The translations under genes and the position numbers were made by a program. The notes under the pieces were generated by a model. It searched no databases and was not told the origin of the DNA. It saw only the letters and a list, made by a program, of their open reading frames with translations. Below are positions 54,114 to 61,156 of a DNA stretch of 64,000 nt, in pieces. Where the stretch lies: assembly GCF_014650455.1 (NCBI RefSeq), contig NZ_BMUZ01000005.1, forward strand, positions 186,001 to 250,000, written 5' to 3'. This DNA comes from Streptomyces xanthochromogenes. GTDB taxonomy: Bacteria; Actinomycetota; Actinomycetes; Streptomycetales; Streptomycetaceae. The stretch's first letter is position 1. Each line of letters begins with the position of its first letter.

Positions 54114-55286
54114 ATGCCCCGCATGACCGCACGCAGCCGCCACGAGGACCACCGCGCCTCGACCCCGCTGGAACTGTTCTTCGACCTGTGTTTCGTCGTC
54201 GCCGTCGCCCAGGCCGGCGCCCGGCTCGTCCACGCCCTGGCCGAGGGCCACGTCGGCGCGGGCCTGGCCGGGTACGCCGCCGTGTTCTTCGCGATCTGGT
54301 GGGCGTGGATGAACTTCTCGTGGTTCGCCTCCGCGTACGACACCGACGACGCGCTGTACCGGGTGGTGACCCTGATCCAGATCACCGGCGTCCTGATCCT
54401 CGCGGCGGGCGTGCCGCGCGCGTTCGACGACGGCGACTTCACGATCGGCGTCATCGGCTACATCGTGATGCGGCTCGCGCTCACCAGCCAGTGGCTGCGG
54501 GCCGCGTACAGCTGCCAGGACCCGGCCGAGCGCCGGGCGTGCCTGCGGTACGCGGCCGGGCTCGTGGTGTGCCAAGTCGGCTGGGTCGTCATGCTGTTCG
54601 TGCCGGACTCGGCGCGCACCTGGCTGTTCCCACTGCTGGCGCTCGCCGAGCTGAGCGTGCCGCTGGTCGCCGAACGCGACTACTCCACGAGCTGGCATCC
54701 GCACCACATCGCCGAGCGGTACGGCCTGTTCACCCTGATCGTGCTCGGCGAGACGGTGTCGGCGGCCACCATCGCCGTACAGGAGGCGCTGGACGAGCAC
54801 GACGAACTCGGCGACCTCCTGCCGCTGGCGGCGGGCGGCCTGTTGATCGTGTTCGCGGCCTGGTGGATCTATTTCGCGGTCCCCATCCACGACCACCTCA
54901 CCTCCAACCGGCAGGCTTTCGCGTGGGGTTACGGCCACTACGCGGTCCTCGCGTCGGCGGCGGCGATCGGCGCGGGCATGGAGGTGGCGATCGAGCAGAC
55001 CGTCGGCAAGGCCCACATCTCGGCGAACGCGGGCGCGGCCGCCGTGACGGTGCCGACGGCCCTGTTCCTGCTGACGGTATGGCTCCTGCACTCCCGCCAC
55101 TTCAAGCGCAGCACAGCCCAGCAACTGGTGCTGCCCGTCTCGGCGTTGGCTGTCCTTGCCTGCACCTTCACGGGCCACACGGCGGTCCCGCTGGCCGGAG
55201 CGGTGGCCGCCGTGACGGTCGCGATCGGCTGGACCCTCAACCGCGCCCGCCCCGAGACCCCCCGACCCGCGACCGCCCGGCCCTGA
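54114..55286 (+). CDS. Low temperature requirement protein A (LtrA) family membrane protein
   Basis: 390-residue polytopic protein with about ten hydrophobic helices. The LtrA landmarks are TPLELFFDLCFVVAVAQ near residues 16-32, the WWAWMNFSWFASAYDTDD block, and HIAERYGLFTLIVLGETV. The family is widespread but its activity is not established. The ATG at 54114 starts 29 bp after the chelatase stop, so the two may be co-transcribed. It converges on the small gene 55299-55505. Confidence 0.9.
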   Translation: MPRMTARSRHEDHRASTPLELFFDLCFVVAVAQAGARLVHALAEGHVGAGLAGYAAVFFAIWWAWMNFSWFASAYDTDDALYRVVTLIQITGVLILAAGVPRAFDDGDFTIGVIGYIVMRLALTSQWLRAAYSCQDPAERRACLRYAAGLVVCQVGWVVMLFVPDSARTWLFPLLALAELSVPLVAERDYSTSWHPHHIAERYGLFTLIVLGETVSAATIAVQEALDEHDELGDLLPLAAGGLLIVFAAWWIYFAVPIHDHLTSNRQAFAWGYGHYAVLASAAAIGAGMEVAIEQTVGKAHISANAGAAAVTVPTALFLLTVWLLHSRHFKRSTAQQLVLPVSALAVLACTFTGHTAVPLAGAVAAVTVAIGWTLNRARPETPRPATARP

Positions 55287-55298
55287 GACCGGCCGCCG

Positions 55299-55505
55299 TC
55301 AAACGGGCGGCCGGGCGGAACGCCCCCTGCGAGCGGGCAGGTTCTGGGACCAGCCCAGCCGCCTGAGCTCCGCCATGAACGCATACGGGCCCACCGTCAT
55401 CGCCGTGTCGCAGACATGTGCCCCGTGCTCCTCCGCGATGGCCAGCGCCAGGCGGTACAGCGCGGCCGCCGACTCGTCCTGCGACAGGAATCCGGCGGCG
55501 CTCAC
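55299..55505 (-). CDS. Small conserved protein 3 of the XRE/DUF397-associated cassette
   Basis: 68 residues, beginning SAAGFLSQDESAAALYRLALAIAEEHG and containing TVGPYAFMAELRRLGW; a short helical protein without a known domain. Its GTG at 55505 overlaps the stop of the preceding small gene (GTGA). It is last in a run of three coupled small genes divergent from a helix-turn-helix regulator. I recognise similar trios beside XRE-DUF397 pairs in other Streptomyces, but no function is known to me. Confidence 0.72.
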   Translation of the reverse strand: MSAAGFLSQDESAAALYRLALAIAEEHGAHVCDTAMTVGPYAFMAELRRLGWSQNLPARRGRSARPPV

Positions 55506-55708
55506 CTCTCCCCCGCGCGGCTCGGCTCTCCCCGGTGGTCCGGGTGCGCCCGCACCTCGCGGGACGCCTCGTACCGCGCGGTCTGGTCACCGGCCCTCTC
55601 CGCCTCGGCGAGCCGCCCCATGGCCCGCGCACAGCCGTCGCACCCCTCGACGGGGTCGGCCTGGTACAGCCACGCGTCCAGGCTCGCCGAGGGCTGCACG
55701 GCCCACAT
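55502..55708 (-). CDS. Small conserved protein 2 of the XRE/DUF397-associated cassette
   Basis: 68 residues; starts WAVQPSASLDAWLYQADPVEGCDGCARAM, with a C-x2-C pair and a following helix of repeated Ala/Glu/Arg, so a small metal- or partner-binding helical protein is plausible. The ATG at 55708 overlaps the stop of the first small gene by one base (TGATG). No known function. Confidence 0.72.
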   Translation of the reverse strand: MWAVQPSASLDAWLYQADPVEGCDGCARAMGRLAEAERAGDQTARYEASREVRAHPDHRGEPSRAGER

Positions 55709-55908
55709 CAGCGCTCACCCCCGACCGGGGTTCCGTACATCTCGGCCCGCCGACGCTCGGGCTCGGTGAGCGGCCGAAGCCGGTCCGGCGCCACGGCCCA
55801 CTCCCTGCCGCCGCCGGGGGGCCGCAGAAACACCGACCCGGCGTGCCGGCTGACGATTTCCCCAACGCTGCCCGTGTCCATGTCGACTGCGTACCGCCCG
55901 TGTTGCAT
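55708..55908 (-). CDS. Small conserved protein 1 of the XRE/DUF397-associated cassette
   Basis: 66 residues: DMDTGSVGEIVSRHAGSVFLRPPGGGREWAV followed by LRPLTEPERRRAEMYG. The first half reads as a small beta-barrel typical of short DNA- or partner-binding proteins. I use the ATG at 55908; an in-frame upstream start at 55959 would add 17 residues. First gene of the three-gene minus-strand cassette, 184 bp from the divergent regulator. Confidence 0.72.
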   Translation of the reverse strand: MQHGRYAVDMDTGSVGEIVSRHAGSVFLRPPGGGREWAVAPDRLRPLTEPERRRAEMYGTPVGGER

Positions 55909-55976
55909 AGCGCTCGCCCTTCCCGCGTGCTCAAATCCTCTTCCAGGCAGCAGATTCACATCGGGATCGCTACCAT

Positions 55977-55990
55977 CTGAAGCGTTTCAG
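55977..55990. promoter_or_regulatory. Short palindrome in the XRE/small-gene divergent promoter
   Basis: CTGAA-GCGT-TTCAG directly follows a TACCAT hexamer (55971-55976) in the 184-bp divergent gap. It is a candidate operator for the adjacent XRE regulator. Confidence 0.45.
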
Positions 55991-56092
55991 CGCCCGACCA
56001 GGGATTTGGTCACGGCGGCATATGCCTGAGCAACTGACCTGTGTGCAGCGGACGTTGCCGAGTACGCCCACGACGGCGGGAACGCGAGTGAG

Positions 56093-56923
56093 ATGACTGC
56101 CGAGCACGAGCCGGGCGGCGCAGACGCGCGTCGGCGGTTCGCCGAGGAACTGAAAAGCGCTCGGGAGCTCTACTCGGACGGCGCGATCACACAGACGGAA
56201 GCCGGCCGCCTCACCCGCACTTCCAAGAGCACGATCAGCCGAGTCGAATCGGGAACGGGGCGCATTCCTGATGAGCTTCCGGCCGCCCTTGACCGGCTGT
56301 TCGGGACCGACGGTCGATTCAAGCGCCTGTACGAGGAGGCAATCGCCTCCACCTTCCCCGTCCTGTATCAGCGCCGGATGGCGATCGAGCGGACCGCCAT
56401 CGAAGTGCGGGAGTGGTCCCAGACGGTGGTTCCAGGACTGCTTCAGACCGCCGAGTACGCTCACGCCATCCTGCGCAAGGGCGACCCGAGGGCAAGCGAC
56501 AGCGAGATCGCCAAATCCGTCCAGCTCCGGATCGCGCGGCAGGAAGTACTGCACGGGGCCGCACCACCGGTGCTGCGCGTGGTGCTGTGCGAATCAGTCC
56601 TGCGACGACAGCTGGCCCCTCGGGGGGTCATGAAGGCCCAGTTCGCGGCCCTGCTGGCCCAGGCCGCCCGGCCCACGACCAGCGTGCGCGTGCTGCCCCT
56701 GGACTCCGAGGCCCATTTGCTGCTGGAAGGCTCGGCCAGTTTTCTGACGACGCCAAACCATGTGACCGTGGTCTGTGTCGAGGCTTACCGTACGGCGGGA
56801 ATCATCGACGATCCCGAACACGTCCGAAGGGCTGAGCACGCCTACGAGGAGATCACGGGTGAAGCGCTCACCAGACGGCAGAGCATGCACCTCATCCAGG
56901 CGCAGATGGAGAAGCTGACGTGA
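56093..56923 (+). CDS. XRE family helix-turn-helix regulator with DUF5753 domain
   Basis: 276-residue regulator of the Streptomyces type: N-terminal HTH_31/XRE domain (about residues 10-70, TQTEAGRLTRTSKSTISRVESGTG) and a DUF5753 sensor-like domain from about 85 to 270 (WSQTVVPGLLQTAEYA, FLTTPNHVTVVCVEAYRT). Such proteins pair with a DUF397 gene directly downstream, as here (GTGA overlap), and many influence development or antibiotic production. The ATG at 56093 lacks a clear ribosome binding site. Confidence 0.9.
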   Translation: MTAEHEPGGADARRRFAEELKSARELYSDGAITQTEAGRLTRTSKSTISRVESGTGRIPDELPAALDRLFGTDGRFKRLYEEAIASTFPVLYQRRMAIERTAIEVREWSQTVVPGLLQTAEYAHAILRKGDPRASDSEIAKSVQLRIARQEVLHGAAPPVLRVVLCESVLRRQLAPRGVMKAQFAALLAQAARPTTSVRVLPLDSEAHLLLEGSASFLTTPNHVTVVCVEAYRTAGIIDDPEHVRRAEHAYEEITGEALTRRQSMHLIQAQMEKLT

Positions 56924-57123
56924 ACAACCACACCCCCACCGAGTGGATCAAGTCCAGCCACAGCGGCCCCGAAGGGGGCAACTGCCTGGAATGGGCGCCC
57001 ACTTACGCGCAGGCAACCGGCATCGTCCCCATACGCGACAGCAAGCACGGCCCCCGGGGCGGACCCACCATGACCACCACCCCCGCCGCCTGGGCGGCCT
57101 TCGTGACCGGGCTCAAGGCGTAG
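56920..57123 (+). CDS. DUF397 domain-containing protein
   Basis: 67-residue partner of the upstream XRE regulator. The DUF397 signature is complete: W-I-K-S-S-H-S-G-P-E-G-G-N-C-L-E-W, then VPIRDSKHGPRGG and the terminal AWAAFVTGLKA. The GTG at 56920 overlaps the regulator stop by 4 bp. In the studied pairs DUF397 proteins act as antagonists or partners of the XRE protein; that is family knowledge only. Confidence 0.92.
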   Translation: MNNHTPTEWIKSSHSGPEGGNCLEWAPTYAQATGIVPIRDSKHGPRGGPTMTTTPAAWAAFVTGLKA

Positions 57124-57210
57124 CGCCACTCGCATCCGCAACACCGAGCGCAGCCAAGGGGTTTCACCCCCCGGGGAGCGGCCGGGAGGCACGTGGTAGG
57201 GATGGCCACC

Positions 57211-58254
57211 ATGACGAACCCCGCGCCCATGAACAACTCCCTCACCGACGTGCCCGGCTTCCGCGTCGGCCACGCCGCCGTACCCGGGGCCGACGCGCTG
57301 AGCGGTACGACCGTCGTCCTCGCGCCGCCCGGGGGTGCCGTCGCCGCCGTCGACGTGCGCGGGGGCGGCCCCGGCACCCGGGAGACCGACGCGCTCGATC
57401 CGCGGAACGTCGTCGAGCGGATCGACGCGGTGGTCCTGACCGGCGGCAGCGCGTTCGGCCTCGACGCGGCGGCCGGGGTGATGGCCTGGCTGGAGGAGAA
57501 GGGGCGCGGGGTGCGGGTGGGGCCCGAGCCGCACCAGGTGGTGCCGGTGGTGCCCGCGGCCTGCGTGTTCGACCTGGGACGCGGCGGCGACTGGCGGGCC
57601 CGGCCCGACGCCTCGGTGGGCCGGGCCGCGGCGGAGGCGGCCGGGGCCGCCGGTACCGAGGTCGCCCTGGGCAACGTGGGGGCCGGGACGGGCGCGGTGG
57701 TCGGCGCCGTCAAGGGCGGGGTCGGCACGGCGAGCGTCCGGCTCGCCTCCGGGGCGACGGTGGCGGCGCTGGTCGTCGTCAACGCCGTCGGCTCGGCGAT
57801 CGACCCGCACAATGGGGCGCTGTACGGGGAGTACGGTGACGGGTCCCTTCAACTGCCGGGCGCAGAGGCACACTTGAGGGCCCAGGAGCTCATTGCCAGG
57901 TCCCGCGAGCGGATGGGGCTGCCGCCGCTGAACACGACGCTCGCCGTCGTGGCCACCGACGCCCCGCTCAGCCGGCCGCAGGCGCAGAAGCTCGCCGGGA
58001 CCTCGCACGACGGCCTGGCCCGCGCCCTGCGGCCGGTCCATCTGATGCACGACGGGGACACGGTGTTCGCCCTGGCCACCGGGGCGCACGGCGACCCCGC
58101 GGACGGCCCGCTCGACTCCGCGGAGCTGAACCACGTCCTCGCCGCCGGGGCGGACGTCGTCGCGCGGGCGATCGCGAGGGGCGTGCGGGCCGCCGAAAGC
58201 ATCGACGGGCCCGGAGGGACATTCCCCTCTTATCGTGATCTGTACGGGAGTTGA
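57211..58254 (+). CDS. P1 family peptidase (DmpA-like aminopeptidase)
   Basis: 347-residue member of the self-cleaving DmpA/ornithine-acetyltransferase fold. It shows NSLTDVPGFRVGHAAV, a GGGPGTRETD block, VLTGGSAFGLDAAAGVM, GNVGAGTGAVVG and VVVNAVGS, where cleavage before the serine is expected. Relatives release N-terminal residues from D- or beta-peptides. Starts at 57193 (GTG), 57202 and 57211 (both ATG) are all possible; I prefer 57211, with AGGGA at 8 nt. Confidence 0.9.
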   Translation: MTNPAPMNNSLTDVPGFRVGHAAVPGADALSGTTVVLAPPGGAVAAVDVRGGGPGTRETDALDPRNVVERIDAVVLTGGSAFGLDAAAGVMAWLEEKGRGVRVGPEPHQVVPVVPAACVFDLGRGGDWRARPDASVGRAAAEAAGAAGTEVALGNVGAGTGAVVGAVKGGVGTASVRLASGATVAALVVVNAVGSAIDPHNGALYGEYGDGSLQLPGAEAHLRAQELIARSRERMGLPPLNTTLAVVATDAPLSRPQAQKLAGTSHDGLARALRPVHLMHDGDTVFALATGAHGDPADGPLDSAELNHVLAAGADVVARAIARGVRAAESIDGPGGTFPSYRDLYGS

Positions 58255-58270
58255 GCTCCCGAAATCCCTC

Positions 58271-58290
58271 ATTGTGACCGCCGTCACAAT
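58271..58290. promoter_or_regulatory. Palindrome upstream of the L,D-transpeptidase gene
   Basis: ATTGTGAC-CGCC-GTCACAAT is a perfect 8-4-8 palindrome containing TGTGA-N6-TCACA, the CRP-type spacing. It lies about 90 nt before the transpeptidase start and 17 nt after the peptidase stop. It could serve Streptomyces Crp; an MtrA-type site is an alternative because of the GTnAC elements. Confidence 0.6.
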
Positions 58291-58378
58291 TGAAAGTCGC
58301 AACCGGTTGGCCCATTTGGGTTCTCTATGCCCGTACTGGATTCAATTCGCAGTACATAGCGCAGACATGGAGCAGCCC

Positions 58379-59665
58379 GTGACACCGCCGGCGTCGGACA
58401 ACGCAGCGCAGCCTCAGCAGTTCAGCACCCCGCGCACCGCGCGTCCGCTCGCCCGGCGTCGTGTCCGCCTCGTCGCGGGAGCGGCCGGCCTGCTGGTCGG
58501 CGCGCTCGCGCTGACCGCCTGCGGCGGCGACGCCAAGGCCAACGACGACGCCAAGAGCGGCAAGGGCGCCGACGCCTCGGCCGCCAAGGACGCCTCCACA
58601 CTGAAGATCACCATCTCGGCGAAGGACGGCTCCACCAACGCCTCCATCAACGACGTCACCGTCAAGGCCGAGGGCGGCAAGCTCTCCGACGTGACGATGA
58701 CCGAGGCGCAGGGCGGCAAGGCCGTACCCGGCACGCTGGCCGCCGACGGCCTGTCCTGGAAGCCGACCGGCAAGGTCGAGCGGGGCACCCAGTACAAGAT
58801 CACCGCGAACGGCAAGGACGACAAGGGCCGGGCCGCGACGGAGAACTCGCAGTTCACCACCGTCTCGGCCAAGGACAGCTTCATCGGCACCTACACCCCG
58901 GACGACGGCTCCACGGTCGGCGTCGGCATGCCGGTGTCCTTCAACTTCAACAAGGCGATCACCAACAAGAAGGACGTCCTCTCCCACATCACGGTGACCA
59001 GCAGCAGCGGGCAGCAGGTCGTCGGGCACTGGTTCAACTCCCAGCGCCTGGACTTCCGGCCCGAGGAGTACTGGAAGGCCGGCTCCAAGGTGACGATGAA
59101 GATCGACCTGGACAAGGTCGAGGGCGCCAAGGGCGTCTACGGCGTGCAGAAGAAGAACGTCACCTTCACCATCGGCCGCAACCAGGTCTCCACCGTCGAC
59201 GTGAAGACACAGGAGATGACCGTCCAGCAGGACGGCAGGACCATCAAGACGATCCCGGTCTCCACCGGCAGCGCCGAACACCCCACGTACAACGGGCAGA
59301 TGGTGATCTCCGAGAAGTTCACCCAGACCCGGATGAACGGCGACAGCGTGGGCTTCGGCGGCGAGTACGACATCAAGGACGTGCCGCACGCGATGCGCCT
59401 GTCCACCTCCGGCACCTTCATCCACGGCAACTACTGGGGCGACCCGTCGGTGTTCGGCAACGAGGGCACCAGCCACGGCTGCGTCGGCATGCGGGACGTG
59501 AAGGGTGCCGCCGGTGACACCACGGCCAAGTGGATGTTCGACCACAGCATGATCGGTGACGTCGTCGTAGTGAAAGGCTCGCCCGACAAGACCATCCCGC
59601 CGGACAACGGCCTGAACGGCTGGAACCTGCCGTGGGCGCAATGGACGGCCGACAGCACCTCCTGA
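58379..59665 (+). CDS. L,D-transpeptidase lipoprotein (YkuD family)
   Basis: 428-residue exported peptidoglycan cross-linking enzyme that forms 3-3 links. A lipoprotein signal ends at ALTAC (Cys48). Two Ig-like domains (about 65-165 and 175-285, the second LDT Ig-like) lead to the YkuD domain, with HGNYWG and S365-H-G-C368 (catalytic Cys). The GTG at 58379 has GGAG at 6 nt; the ATG at 58367 would make the protein 4 residues longer but has no site. This is the domain order of mycobacterial LdtMt2-type enzymes. Confidence 0.93.
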   Translation: MTPPASDNAAQPQQFSTPRTARPLARRRVRLVAGAAGLLVGALALTACGGDAKANDDAKSGKGADASAAKDASTLKITISAKDGSTNASINDVTVKAEGGKLSDVTMTEAQGGKAVPGTLAADGLSWKPTGKVERGTQYKITANGKDDKGRAATENSQFTTVSAKDSFIGTYTPDDGSTVGVGMPVSFNFNKAITNKKDVLSHITVTSSSGQQVVGHWFNSQRLDFRPEEYWKAGSKVTMKIDLDKVEGAKGVYGVQKKNVTFTIGRNQVSTVDVKTQEMTVQQDGRTIKTIPVSTGSAEHPTYNGQMVISEKFTQTRMNGDSVGFGGEYDIKDVPHAMRLSTSGTFIHGNYWGDPSVFGNEGTSHGCVGMRDVKGAAGDTTAKWMFDHSMIGDVVVVKGSPDKTIPPDNGLNGWNLPWAQWTADSTS

Positions 59666-59822
59666 CCAACTCCCCTTCTGTTGAAGGAACTTCACCGGCC
59701 GGTAACCCATGTGTGGGCTGCCGGCCGGAAAAGTTTCGGCCATGCCCGCTGCGCGGAACGCCCCCAGGGGCTACGTTGAGCACCTTCTACGTGACCAACA
59801 GCGACGGCCAGGAGAAGCCTTG

Positions 59823-60713
59823 GTGCTCCATGTGCCCCACCCGCTCGACGGCGAGCGCGGCCCCCATGAGGAATCGGCCCAGGAACAGCTGGCCGCGCTC
59901 CTGGGACGGGCCCTGAACTCCTTCGATCTGCCGGACGAACTCGTCGAGCGCCTGGGCCTGGCGCTGGCGCACACCACCTCGCTCCATTCCTCGCTGCACA
60001 CCTCGGCGGCGGGAACCGGCGGCCACCGCCTGAGCCGCGAGACGTGGCGGCACTGCTATCTGCTCCTGGACGGCACCACCGTCACCCTGTGGGAGCTGAC
60101 CCACCACGACGGCCGCGAGTACACCCACGAGGTGTACGCGACCGAGGACGACGCCCGACTGGCCGCCGCCCGGCTGCGCCGCAAGGCGCTCCCGACGGCC
60201 GGCGCGGACGACGAACTGGACGCCCTGGTGGCCGAGTTGAACGGCATCGGGATCGGACTCGGGATCGGGGGCCCCGACGGGCACCACCAGGACGTCGAGG
60301 GTTTGACCGGCGGCTGGGAGGCCGGGCCCGGCCCCGACGCCGCCATCGTCCGGGACCGCACCGCGCCCCCTTCCGGCCGCGCCCCGTACGCCCACGACGA
60401 CTCGGCGGACCACGCGCGCCGACTGCTGCGGCGCGCCGAGAACCCGGACCGGCCCGACGAGCACGTCACGCTCAGGCTGCGGTCCGCGCACGGGCACCGC
60501 ATCACCCAGGCCTTCGGCCGGCACTGCCGCACCGGTGGCCGCGACGCCGCGTTCACGCTGTACGAGCACGCGTTCCGGCTGCTCGACGGCGACGAGCTGA
60601 GCCTGTGGGAGGTCGAGCACACGGCGACGCCGGACGGCCGCCACATGTGCGAGGTGTACGCCACCGAGCAAGCGGCCCGGGCCGCCATGGAGCGCCGGGC
60701 GCACGTGGGTTGA
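59823..60713 (+). CDS. DUF6227 family protein
   Basis: 296-residue soluble protein made of two similar halves: LSRETWRHCYLLLDGTTVTLWELTHHDGREYTHEVYATEDDARLAAARL near 65-115 is echoed by AFTLYEHAFRLLDGDELSLWEVEHTATPDGRHMCEVYATEQAARAAMER at the C-terminus (each quoted here as a block, not a contiguous claim of identity). The first half also has LLGRALNSFDLPDELVERLG. Function unknown; restricted to Streptomyces and relatives as far as I recall. The GTG at 59823 has GGAG at 8 nt. Confidence 0.82.
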   Translation: MLHVPHPLDGERGPHEESAQEQLAALLGRALNSFDLPDELVERLGLALAHTTSLHSSLHTSAAGTGGHRLSRETWRHCYLLLDGTTVTLWELTHHDGREYTHEVYATEDDARLAAARLRRKALPTAGADDELDALVAELNGIGIGLGIGGPDGHHQDVEGLTGGWEAGPGPDAAIVRDRTAPPSGRAPYAHDDSADHARRLLRRAENPDRPDEHVTLRLRSAHGHRITQAFGRHCRTGGRDAAFTLYEHAFRLLDGDELSLWEVEHTATPDGRHMCEVYATEQAARAAMERRAHVG

Positions 60714-60761
60714 GCCCCGCGCGGGGTCTGGGCGCAGGGCCGGGGAAGCGGTGCGGGACGG

Positions 60762-61016
60762 TCAGGAGCTGCGCGGGTCGAGCTGGCGGATCAGCCCCGC
60801 GAAGGCGTCCCGCTCGGCCTCGGTGAGGGCCACCGCCTCCCGGGCGGGCGGCCCGGCCTGCCGGCCCACCGCGCGCAGCGCACGCATCGAGTGCCACTCG
60901 GCCCGGTCGGCGCGCTCGCGGCGCAGTATGCGAACAAGTCCGACGACCCAGGCGACACTCGCCGCAGCGAGGACGGAAAGGCCTATCTGCTGAATGATCG
61001 TGATGTTCTGAGCCAC
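60762..61016 (-). CDS. Small single-pass membrane protein
   Basis: 84 residues: one N-terminal helix (about 8-28, TIIQQIGLSVLAAASVAWVVGL) followed by a basic region RILRRERADRAE and a soluble tail with ALTEAERDAFAGLIRQLDP. The GTG at 61016 is preceded by a short open frame that I leave out. No known function; the pattern of one helix plus an Arg-rich juxtamembrane stretch is common in small actinobacterial membrane proteins. Confidence 0.7.
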   Translation of the reverse strand: MAQNITIIQQIGLSVLAAASVAWVVGLVRILRRERADRAEWHSMRALRAVGRQAGPPAREAVALTEAERDAFAGLIRQLDPRSS

Positions 61017-61109
61017 GCGCCCCAGTAGACAACACCGGCCGGGACTTGCGGCAGGGGCTGAAGGGACTTTGGTCCTCAAGTGGTACATGTCACGTCATGG
61101 CAGCCGAAG

Positions 61110-61135
61110 ACGCCCGGACCCCAAGGGCCGGGCGT
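61110..61135 (-). terminator. Terminator after fruA
   Basis: ACGCCCGG and CCGGGCGT form an 8-bp stem around a 10-nt loop, 22 nt beyond the fruA stop on the minus strand. No T-run. Confidence 0.7.
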
Positions 61136-61156
61136 CCCGTGCGGAAGGGCCGGGTC

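Noticed and set aside
55299..55908. Three small genes as a toxin-antitoxin system
   Set aside because: No toxin fold or antitoxin signature is recognisable, and the known setting beside XRE-DUF397 pairs explains them better.
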